Assembly (NCBI GenBank): GCA_007127255.1
Contig: SKZS01000140.1
Location: 1-5,263 of the forward strand
Reading direction: 5' to 3'
Source of the DNA: Syntrophomonadaceae bacterium
GTDB lineage: Bacteria; Bacillota; Dethiobacteria; DTU022
Length of the DNA stretch: 5,263 nt
The notes below the pieces were generated by a model that worked only from the letters and a program-made list of their open reading frames with translations, did no database searches and was not told the DNA's origin. How positions within the stretch are numbered: position 1 is the stretch's first letter; each line of letters begins with the position of its first letter. The translations under genes were made by a program, and so were the position numbers. Shown here piece by piece: positions 1-5,263 of this stretch.

Positions 1-2
1 CG

Positions 3-1748
3 AACCAGGCTAAAATTTCATCATGCGGGAACTATGCTGCTATCGGCACCGAAGGAGGCAGGCTTCATTTTACTGCAACCGACCTGGAATTCCAGTGGGA
101 TGATGAGGGTAATCCTGTCGAGCTGATCGCTTTATCCCCCAACGCAAACTGGATAGCTGTTGCCCGATCAAAGCCTGAACAAGAATTACATCATTTAGAT
201 TTCTATAACCGCTATGGCGAACTCAAGTGGAGCGTGGAAACCGGGTCGATAAAAAATCTATTTTTGACCAGTGAATATCTAGAGCAGGCCAATATATATT
301 ATACCTTGCTGGAAGATGAAGAGCCGTCGGTTATCGCATTGGATCTTCAGGGTAATGAGCTTTGGTCTTATGAAAATCAAACCCTGGCGGCAGTCTCAAG
401 GCACGGCAGCCGTCTGGCTACACTTGATGGAAGCATGCTGACTGTTTATGATTCGCTGGGCTACTCTATGTGGTCTAAAAACCTTCCCTTCGAGGCAGAT
501 AGGGTTCTTTTTAATCCCCAAAATTACAACCGGCTGCTGGTCTATGGCAGCAGGGAAGGAGCAGAAGAAAACCTCTATTATTTTGACCTGGCTGAAGACT
601 TGCTTTGGATGAAAAGGATAGACGATGGCTCTCTTTTCTCTTTTACTGCTGATGGACAGAATGTTGTGACCAGCTCCTGGCGGCATTACAAAGAAGATTA
701 TACGCAGATGAAGATGGTGAACCGGGAAGGCCTTGAAATAAACAGCTGGGAAGTGGCCATGCGTGTCGAGCACCTGGTTTTTGTAGGACACCCTCATTTG
801 GCAGTAGTTTGTGGTGAGGACGGTTATATCGACCTGATAGATCTGAGGCCGCTTCTCCGGGAAGAAAATGATAATAACGATATTCAGAAAACACAAATCT
901 ATGACCCCGTCACTACAGGCATAAGGGCTGATGAAACTAACCTTACCCTTTATTTCGTCGATGACAACAATAAGATGATTCCTGTGACCCGCTCGGTTAG
1001 CTATACAGAAGATCCTTTGAATGCAGCCTTAATAGAACTAATCCGGGGGCCTGCCCGTGATAGTTCTCTTTACCGGACAATCCCTAATAAAGATATTACT
1101 ATTGAGGCTGAATATAATTCGGAAGATGGCAGCCTATTTATTGAACTTTCTCCCGGGCTGATCGAAATGAGCAGTGCCAGTCAAAGCAAGATCGCTTTTG
1201 ATTCACTGATACTGACTATTAGTAAAAATGCAGATGTTGAAAAAATATACCTGCTTGTCAATGGAGAACAAATTGATACTTTTGGCGAAGATCTGGCGCT
1301 AAACCAGCCGCTTGCTCCCGCAGACTGGACTAAGCCCATTTATGTGCCTGTGATCAGTGGTGACAGGTATTATCTTATGGTTGAAGAAGGAGCTGCTGCA
1401 AATGAAGATTTCGATTTGCAGTACCTGGTTAGCAGGGCCCTGCACGCCTGCCGTTCACTGCCTTTTGTTCCTACCAACATAGATCTGCTCGAACTTAACA
1501 AGAATTCCGAGCAGATCCAGGTAAACCTGAACAGCGCAATACGGGCAATATTCCCCGAAAATCCCACCGAGAGGGAGCAGCTGCAGGCTGCATTGGTTCT
1601 CGATGCCCTGTTTATGACTGTGTTTAACAACAGTCGAACCGAGCGGGTAGAAATCCTAATTGATGGTGAGCCCTGGACAACGCCTGAAGGTTATCCTTCT
1701 GCCAGCCGATTTTACCGCCAACCCAGCTATATAAATCCGGAGCAGTAA
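3..1748 (+). CDS. Beta-propeller-like protein with two C-terminal GerMN domains (5' end outside window)
   Basis: The reading frame is open from the left edge to TAA at 1746, giving 581 visible residues. The GTG at 234 is only an internal Val codon: 77 codons upstream continue the same repeat pattern without a stop, so the real start, and any signal peptide or lipobox, lies outside. Visible residues 1 to about 285 carry repeated units ending in a 'hydrophobic-x-D/N-x-x-G-x-x-x-W' strand-turn (LDFYNRYGELKW, VIALDLQGNELW, LTVYDSLGYSMW, LYYFDLAEDLLW), typical of PQQ/WD40-like propeller blades. A low-complexity linker (ENDNND) follows. Then come two GerMN-like modules, about 311-432 (TLYFVDDNN, LIELIRGPA, FIELSPG, IYLLVNGE) and about 455-562 (YYLMVE, VNLNSAI, VEILIDGEPW). 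GerMN domains occur in the GerM sporulation/germination protein and in LpqB-type lipoproteins. An extracytoplasmic envelope or spore role is inferred; the exact function is unknown. No enzyme motif is seen. Confidence 0.82.
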   Translation, partial: NQAKISSCGNYAAIGTEGGRLHFTATDLEFQWDDEGNPVELIALSPNANWIAVARSKPEQELHHLDFYNRYGELKWSVETGSIKNLFLTSEYLEQANIYYTLLEDEEPSVIALDLQGNELWSYENQTLAAVSRHGSRLATLDGSMLTVYDSLGYSMWSKNLPFEADRVLFNPQNYNRLLVYGSREGAEENLYYFDLAEDLLWMKRIDDGSLFSFTADGQNVVTSSWRHYKEDYTQMKMVNREGLEINSWEVAMRVEHLVFVGHPHLAVVCGEDGYIDLIDLRPLLREENDNNDIQKTQIYDPVTTGIRADETNLTLYFVDDNNKMIPVTRSVSYTEDPLNAALIELIRGPARDSSLYRTIPNKDITIEAEYNSEDGSLFIELSPGLIEMSSASQSKIAFDSLILTISKNADVEKIYLLVNGEQIDTFGEDLALNQPLAPADWTKPIYVPVISGDRYYLMVEEGAAANEDFDLQYLVSRALHACRSLPFVPTNIDLLELNKNSEQIQVNLNSAIRAIFPENPTEREQLQAALVLDALFMTVFNNSRTERVEILIDGEPWTTPEGYPSASRFYRQPSYINPEQ

Positions 1749-1760
1749 GTTAAAACTTAT

Positions 1761-1789
1761 TTGTCAACAGCACTTCTTTAGGCTAAAAT
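1761..1789 (+). promoter_or_regulatory. Probable sigma-A-type promoter of argS
   Basis: TTGTCA (1761-1766) and TAAAAT (1784-1789) each match the -35 and -10 consensus at 5 of 6 bases and are separated by exactly 17 bases. Transcription would begin near 1796, leaving a leader of only about 20 bases before the argS ATG, just enough for the ribosome-binding site. No T-box or other leader structure fits in this 68-base gap. An imperfect inverted repeat (1771-1780 with 1793-1801, one bulged base) brackets the -10 box. Confidence 0.65.
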
Positions 1790-1803
1790 AAGTAAAAAGT
1801 GTC

Positions 1804-1810
1804 AAGGAGA
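1804..1810 (+). promoter_or_regulatory. Ribosome-binding site of argS
   Basis: AAGGAGA lies 6 bases before the ATG at 1817. It is a strong Shine-Dalgarno match and fixes the start codon of argS. Confidence 0.85.
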
Positions 1811-1816
1811 TAATTC

Positions 1817-3526
1817 ATGCAAAAGCTTAAAGAAGAGGTTGGCCGGTTGCTGGCCTCACGTACTTCTCTTGAACCGGCCGAAGTGATCCAACTGCTTGAA
1901 ATCCCCCCTGAACCCACCTATGGTGACCTTGCTTTTCCCTGTTTTGCACTGGCTAAAAGCAGAAAAAAAGCGCCACCTTTAATTGCCAAAGAGTTGAGTG
2001 AAGAACTTGGTGGTGAAGAAGGCCTGCTTTGGGAAAAAGCTGTTTCCAGGGGCCCGTACCTGAACTTTTTCATTGCTCCGCGTGCTTTTGGCCGTGAAGT
2101 GCTGCAAGAAGTATGGGACAAGGGTGATAAATACGGTCACGCCGATATAGGCAGGGGCGGCAATGTGCCTATAGATTATTCGTCACCCAATATTGCCAAG
2201 CCTTTTGGAGTCGGGCATATTCGCTCTACGGTTATCGGTCACTCTTTGTCCCTCATATACAGTGCCCTTGGTTATAACACTATCGGAATTAACCATCTGG
2301 GCGACTGGGGCACCCAGTTCGGCAAATTAATTGTTTCTTACAAGCGCTGGGGCGACGATAGTGAACTGAAAGAAGACCCGGTTAACTATCTATATAAGCT
2401 TTATGTGCAGTTTCACAAGCTGGTAGAAGAAGACCCTGCCCTTGATGATGAAGCCCGCTACTGGTTTAGGAAGTTGGAAAACGGTGATGAAGAGGCAGTT
2501 GATTACTGGAACCGCTTTCGCCAGCTGAGCCTTGATAATTACGAGTTGATCTACAATATGCTTGGGATTGAATTCGATTATTATCATGGTGAAAGCCACT
2601 ATAACCAGATGCTTGAAGAAGTGATCAAACTTGTGCAGGAAAAGGGTATTGCCACTGAGAGCGAAGGTGCCCTGATGATCGACCTGGAACCTTACGGACT
2701 GCCTTCGGTGATGCTTCGCAAAAAAGATGGTGCTACCCTCTATATAACCCGCGATCTGGCTGCAGCAATTTACCGCTATAAAACTTTTAACTTTGCCCTT
2801 TCCCTTTACGTTGTCGGGGCGGAGCAGACCCTTCACTTTCAGCAGTTGTTCAAGGTCCTTGAACTGCTCGGTTTTGAATGGTCTTCCAGATGTGTTCATG
2901 TGCCATTTGGCCTGATTCGATTTAAAGAAGGCCGGATGTCGACCCGGGCAGGTAAGATTATACTTTTAGAAGAAGTTTTAAAACGTTCGATCGATATGGC
3001 CCGGGAGATTATAGAAGAGAAAAATCCAGACCTGCCGGACAAAGAAAGTGCAGCCAGGGCTGTTGGTCTGGGTGCGGTGAGGTTTGGTGATTTAAGTAAC
3101 GATCGGATAAAGAACATTGAATTTGATTGGGAAAAAGCTCTCGATTTTTCAGGAGAAACAGCTGCCTATATCCAATATGCCCATGCGCGGATATTCAGTA
3201 TCTTGCGTAAAGCAGGAACAGAATATACCAGATGGGATGACAGTGCCGCATCTCTTCTTATCAAGGAAGAAGAAGTAACGCTCATTAAAACACTGGCCCT
3301 TCTGCCCGATAAAATATTAGCTTCTGCTGAGAATTACCGGCCATCAATACTGGCACGCTACTTGATAGATGTAGCCCGTGAATTTAACCGCTTTTACCAT
3401 AACTGCCCGGTGCTGAGCAGTGAAGATGAACTAAAGCACGGTCGCCTGCTGCTGGTTAATGCGACAAGGCAGGTTATTGCCAACGGGCTCGCCCTTCTGG
3501 GGATAATAGCCCCGGAAGAGATGTAG
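1817..3526 (+). CDS. argS: Arginyl-tRNA synthetase (ArgRS, class Ia)
   Basis: This cytoplasmic enzyme charges tRNA-Arg with arginine using ATP; ArgRS needs tRNA bound to activate the amino acid. At 569 residues it is a normal full-length bacterial ArgRS. Residues 1 to about 110 form the N-terminal tRNA-binding domain (GDLAFPCF, GPYLNFF). The catalytic core follows with SPNIAKPF (123-130), the HIGH-equivalent GVGH (131-134), and GINHLGDWGTQFGKL (157-171). The KMSKS-equivalent is MSTR (374-377, in EGRMSTRAGK), a degenerate form usual in ArgRS. The DALR-type anticodon-binding domain runs from about residue 445 (GETAAYIQYAHARI) to the typical LGIIAPEEM end. The first His of HIGH is Gly (codon 2207-2209), where E. 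coli has HVGH. The ATG start is supported by AAGGAGA 6 bases upstream and by homology beginning at residue 1. It has its own promoter; serS follows after 135 bases. Confidence 0.97.
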   Translation: MQKLKEEVGRLLASRTSLEPAEVIQLLEIPPEPTYGDLAFPCFALAKSRKKAPPLIAKELSEELGGEEGLLWEKAVSRGPYLNFFIAPRAFGREVLQEVWDKGDKYGHADIGRGGNVPIDYSSPNIAKPFGVGHIRSTVIGHSLSLIYSALGYNTIGINHLGDWGTQFGKLIVSYKRWGDDSELKEDPVNYLYKLYVQFHKLVEEDPALDDEARYWFRKLENGDEEAVDYWNRFRQLSLDNYELIYNMLGIEFDYYHGESHYNQMLEEVIKLVQEKGIATESEGALMIDLEPYGLPSVMLRKKDGATLYITRDLAAAIYRYKTFNFALSLYVVGAEQTLHFQQLFKVLELLGFEWSSRCVHVPFGLIRFKEGRMSTRAGKIILLEEVLKRSIDMAREIIEEKNPDLPDKESAARAVGLGAVRFGDLSNDRIKNIEFDWEKALDFSGETAAYIQYAHARIFSILRKAGTEYTRWDDSAASLLIKEEEVTLIKTLALLPDKILASAENYRPSILARYLIDVAREFNRFYHNCPVLSSEDELKHGRLLLVNATRQVIANGLALLGIIAPEEM

Positions 3527-3546
3527 GTCTGGAAGCAGGATTAAAT

Positions 3547-3568
3547 TTAAGGAACCGGCATTCCTTAA
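3547..3568 (+). repeat. 8-bp perfect stem-loop between argS and serS
   Basis: TTAAGGAA (3547-3554) and TTCCTTAA (3561-3568) form a perfect 8-bp stem around the 6-base loop CCGGCA, starting 21 bases after the argS stop. No run of T follows (the next bases are CTTAAAATAATG), so it is not a canonical intrinsic terminator. It may stabilise the argS mRNA 3' end, act as a weak terminator, or serve as a binding site. The structure is directly visible; its function is inferred. Confidence 0.5.
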
Positions 3569-3587
3569 CTTAAAATAATGTAGCGCA

Positions 3588-3607
3588 GCGTTAGCCTGTG
3601 GCCCGCA
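3588..3607 (+). repeat. Direct repeat copy A, upstream of serS
   Basis: This 20-base stretch (GCGTTAGC-CTG-TGGCCCGCA) matches 4945-4964, at the 3' end of serS, at 18 of 20 positions. Weaker collinear similarity extends on both sides, roughly 3558-3635 against 4927-5005: TTCCT, AATGT, AATAT, a T-rich block, ACAT and AACC recur in the same order. The two copies therefore flank serS. Confidence 0.5.
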
Positions 3608-3646
3608 AAATATGTTTTACGATCATTACATAACCACTTGTCCATG

Positions 3647-3654
3647 AGGGAGGT
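3647..3654 (+). promoter_or_regulatory. Ribosome-binding site deciding the serS start
   Basis: AGGGAGGT lies 7 bases before the TTG at 3662. The two earlier in-frame candidates, TTG 3638 and ATG 3644, have no Shine-Dalgarno sequence before them, and the site itself lies downstream of both. This selects TTG 3662. Confidence 0.8.
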
Positions 3655-3661
3655 AGTACTT

Positions 3662-4951
3662 TTGCTAGATCTGAAATTTGTCCGAGAAAATCCTGCTGCT
3701 GTCCGCCGCGCCATGGAACTTAAAAAAGAAACAGGCGACTTAGACGGTCTATTAAAACTGGATCAGCAAAGGCGTGACTTGTTAAAAGAAGTTGAAGAAC
3801 TAAAGCAAACCCGCAACCGAGTTTCCAAAGAAATCGGAAAGCAGGGGGCCGACAGCGATGCGGCCCAGCAGAAAAAGGAAGAAATGCGGGTAGTATCAAC
3901 AAAGATTAAAGAATTCGATGATCAGCTGCGGCAAATTGATATAAGTATGGAGCATCTGCTGCTCAGCCTGCCTAACATTCCTGACGAAGTGGTGCCGATC
4001 GGAACCGATGAAGAAGACAACATTGAAGTTCGTGCCTGGGGCGATAAACCGCAGTTTGATTTTGAACCGCGAGCTCACTGGGATGTTGGTGAAAACTTAC
4101 AAATTCTCGATTTTCCACGGGCCGGTAAAGTAACCGGCAGCCGCTTTGTGGTATATTTCGGAGCAGGCGCCAGGCTGGAGCGGGCCCTTATTTCTTTTAT
4201 GCTTGATCTTCATACCAAAGAGCATGGTTACTACGAGGTATTCCCTCCCTTCCTGGTTAATTCTGCAAGCATGACCGGTACCGGCCAACTCCCTAAGTTT
4301 GCCGAAGATGCCTTCAAGATAGAAGGTGCCGATCTATACCTGGTGCCAACAGCCGAGGTGCCTGTCACCAACCTGCACCGGGACGAAATATTGGAAGCAG
4401 ACCAGCTGCCCCTCTATTACGCCGCTTATACTGCCTGCTTCCGGGCGGAAGCAGGAGCTCACGGTCGGGACACCCGCGGTTTAATACGCCAGCACCAGTT
4501 TAACAAGGTCGAGCTGGTTAAATTTGTCCTGCCTGAACAATCTGATCAAGAACTGGAAAAGTTGACCCGAGATGCCGAAAAAGTTCTTCAGCTATTAAAA
4601 CTTCCTTACCGGGTAATGCTGATGTGTTCGGGTGACCTTGGATTTGCCCCCGCGAAAAAATACGATCTTGAAGTATGGCTGCCTTCAGCTGATACCTACA
4701 GGGAAATCTCATCGTGCAGCAACTTCACCGACTTTCAGGCCCGCCGTGCTGGGATTAGGTATCGTCCGCAGCAGGGTAAAAAGGCTCAGTTTGTCCATAC
4801 TTTAAATGGTTCCGGCGTTGCCGTCGGCCGCACAGTTGCCGCTATACTTGAGAATTATCAACAGGAGGACGGCAGCGTCATAATTCCTGAAGTGCTGCGT
4901 CCCTACTTTAACGGGTTAGAAAAAATAACGGTTCCTGAAAATGTGCGTTAG
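3662..4951 (+). CDS. serS: Seryl-tRNA synthetase (SerRS, class II), TTG start
   Basis: This cytoplasmic homodimer activates serine with ATP and charges tRNA-Ser. The 429 residues match the usual bacterial length. With TTG 3662 the protein begins M-LDLKFVREN, the classic SerRS N-terminus; starting at 3638 would add eight atypical residues that overlap the ribosome-binding site. Residues about 30-102 are the charged, Leu-rich antiparallel coiled coil that grips the long variable arm of tRNA-Ser. The catalytic domain shows motif 1 (VTGSRFVVYFGAGARLERAL, about 157-176), the serine-pocket TAEVPVTNL (230-238), motif 2 (FRAEAGAHGRDTRGLIRQHQF, about 260-280), and motif 3 (GVAVGRTVAAILENYQQ, about 385-401), followed by IPEVLRPYF. 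All key elements look intact. Two tRNA-Ser genes lie immediately downstream. No T-box motif is seen in the 135-base upstream gap, and no clear promoter either, so serS may depend on readthrough from argS or on an unrecognised promoter. Confidence 0.97.
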   Translation: MLDLKFVRENPAAVRRAMELKKETGDLDGLLKLDQQRRDLLKEVEELKQTRNRVSKEIGKQGADSDAAQQKKEEMRVVSTKIKEFDDQLRQIDISMEHLLLSLPNIPDEVVPIGTDEEDNIEVRAWGDKPQFDFEPRAHWDVGENLQILDFPRAGKVTGSRFVVYFGAGARLERALISFMLDLHTKEHGYYEVFPPFLVNSASMTGTGQLPKFAEDAFKIEGADLYLVPTAEVPVTNLHRDEILEADQLPLYYAAYTACFRAEAGAHGRDTRGLIRQHQFNKVELVKFVLPEQSDQELEKLTRDAEKVLQLLKLPYRVMLMCSGDLGFAPAKKYDLEVWLPSADTYREISSCSNFTDFQARRAGIRYRPQQGKKAQFVHTLNGSGVAVGRTVAAILENYQQEDGSVIIPEVLRPYFNGLEKITVPENVR

Positions 4952-4964
4952 CATTTGGCCCGCA
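4945..4964 (+). repeat. Direct repeat copy B, spanning the serS stop codon
   Basis: GCGTTAGC-ATT-TGGCCCGCA includes the last sense codon (CGT) and the TAG stop of serS. It differs from copy A (3588-3607) at two of 20 positions. Collinear but gapped similarity continues downstream through the -35 region of the tRNA promoter. Confidence 0.5.
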
Positions 4965-4993
4965 GACCGGCCGGCAATATTTTATTACGCTGA

Positions 4994-5022
4994 TTGACAT
5001 TAACCGGCCCCTTTGCTATACT
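4994..5022 (+). promoter_or_regulatory. Strong sigma-A-type promoter of the tRNA cluster
   Basis: A perfect TTGACA -35 box (4994-4999) and TATACT -10 box (5017-5022, 5 of 6) are separated by 17 bases. Transcription would start near 5029-5031, about 17 bases before the first tRNA. No good intrinsic terminator separates it from serS, so serS readthrough may add to tRNA transcription. GGCCGG (4969-4974) and CCGGCC (5004-5009) form an inverted repeat around the -35 box. Confidence 0.82.
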
Positions 5023-5046
5023 GAAAAATGCAAATTACCCTGCAAG

Positions 5047-5133
5047 GGAGGGGTGTCCGAGAGGTTTAAGGAGCTGGTCTTGAAAACCAGTGACCCGAAA
5101 GGGCCGTGGGTTCGAATCCCACCCCCTCCGCCA
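5047..5133 (+). tRNA. tRNA-Ser, anticodon UGA
   Basis: A complete cloverleaf can be drawn. The acceptor stem is GGAGGGG (5047-5053) with CCCCTCC (5123-5129). The D stem is TCC/GGA. The anticodon stem CTGGT/ACCAG (5074-5078, 5086-5090) holds the loop CTTGAAA with anticodon TGA at 5081-5083. The long class II variable arm contains the CCC-GAAA-GGG hairpin. The T arm is GTGGG-TTCGAAT-CCCAC. The discriminator is G5130, and CCA is encoded at 5131-5133. It reads UCA and, by wobble, other UCN serine codons. The long variable arm is the main recognition element for the SerRS encoded just upstream. Confidence 0.97.
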
Positions 5134-5143
5134 GGAGAAAAAC

Positions 5144-5237
5144 GGAGAGATGGCCGAGAGGTCGAAGGCGGTCGCCTGCTAAGCGATTAAGCGGGTAAAA
5201 GCCTGCTTCGAGGGTTCGAATCCCTCTCTCTCCGCCA
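5144..5237 (+). tRNA. tRNA-Ser, anticodon GCU
   Basis: A complete cloverleaf starts 10 bases after the previous tRNA. The acceptor stem is GGAGAGA (5144-5150) with TCTCTCC (5227-5233). The D stem is GCC/GGC. The anticodon stem GTCGC/GCGAT holds the loop CTGCTAA with anticodon GCT at 5178-5180. A long variable arm has a 6-bp AGCGGG/CCTGCT stem with one G-U pair. The T arm is GAGGG-TTCGAAT-CCCTC. The discriminator is G5234, with encoded CCA at 5235-5237. It decodes AGC and AGU serine codons. Confidence 0.97.
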
Positions 5238-5240
5238 CAT

Positions 5241-5263
5241 GCGCCCGTAGCTCAGTCCGGATA
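5241..5263 (+). tRNA. tRNA-Arg, 5' part only (cut by window edge)
   Basis: Only the acceptor 5' strand (GCGCCCG), the TA at positions 8-9, and the D arm start (GCTCAGTCCGGATA) are visible, three bases after the preceding CCA. This 5' half matches the usual bacterial tRNA-Arg(ACG) pattern, GCGCCCGTAGCTCAG followed by GGATA. The anticodon is outside the window, so the identity rests on resemblance of the 5' half. Confidence 0.75.

Noticed and set aside
234..236. GTG as the start codon of the first gene
   Set aside because: The frame is open for 77 further codons to the window edge, those codons continue the propeller repeat pattern, and there is no Shine-Dalgarno sequence before 234.
396..896. 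Long minus-strand open frames inside the first gene (396-896, 643-894, 1370-1630)
   Set aside because: They lie fully within a gene with clear domain structure, resemble no family I know, and have no supporting start context; they are shadows of the + strand gene.
1747..1758. Small palindrome AAGTT-AA-AACTT after the first gene as a terminator
   Set aside because: The loop would be only 2 bases, the stem is AT-rich, and no T-tract follows; it is too weak to call a terminator.
2390..2899. Minus-strand open frames inside argS (1918-2121, 2390-2899, 2896-3117)
   Set aside because: They are antiparallel to a well-conserved ArgRS coding sequence with all signature motifs; the translated sequences show no recognisable domain.
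3571..3632. Candidate promoters for serS (TAAAAT at 3571, TATGTT at 3611, TACATA at 3627)
   Set aside because: None has a reasonable -35 box at 16-18 bases; the best pairing has a 14-base spacer.
3720..4712. Short minus-strand open frames inside serS
   Set aside because: All are 60-64 codons, lie inside a conserved SerRS gene, and show no family resemblance.
5047..5263. Integration site or prophage junction at the tRNA cluster
   Set aside because: tRNA genes are common att sites, but no integrase or duplicated tRNA 3' end is visible here; the similar TTCGAAT T-loops are ordinary tRNA conservation.
1..5263. CRISPR array, insertion sequence or toxin-antitoxin pair
   Set aside because: No regularly spaced repeats, transposase-like frames, terminal inverted repeats, or small paired genes were found on either strand.

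Overview
The window looks like the chromosome of a spore-lineage Gram-positive bacterium (Firmicutes, probably a clostridial-type anaerobe). Four things point this way. There is a GerMN-domain protein of the kind found in spore-formers. The ArgRS has the sequence style I associate with clostridia ('SPNIAKPF', 'GINHLGDWGTQFGKL'). The Shine-Dalgarno sequences are strong and the promoters are sigma-A-like. The tRNA genes encode their 3' CCA. Base composition is moderate by eye. Species cannot be named from this sequence alone.

Layout: everything lies on the + strand. Positions 3-1748 hold the 3' part of a gene that runs off the left edge; it encodes an N-terminal beta-propeller-like repeat region followed by two GerMN domains. 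A 68-base gap with a good promoter leads to argS (1817-3526). A 135-base gap contains an 8-bp stem-loop, a degenerate copy of the sequence found at the 3' end of serS, and a strong ribosome-binding site. It leads to serS, whose likely start is the TTG at 3662 and which ends at 4951. A near-consensus promoter (4994-5022) then drives a tRNA cluster: tRNA-Ser(UGA), tRNA-Ser(GCU) and a tRNA-Arg cut by the right edge.

Functionally, most of the window is a translation-charging locus. The arginyl- and seryl-tRNA synthetases sit directly upstream of genes for serine and arginine tRNAs, so enzymes and cognate substrates are neighbours. The propeller/GerMN protein is probably an exported or envelope protein with no obvious link to charging.

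I see no mobile element, CRISPR array or evident new defence system. The points most worth a second look are the direct repeat flanking serS, the Gly in place of the first His of the ArgRS HIGH motif, the propeller plus double-GerMN architecture, and the synthetase/cognate-tRNA clustering.
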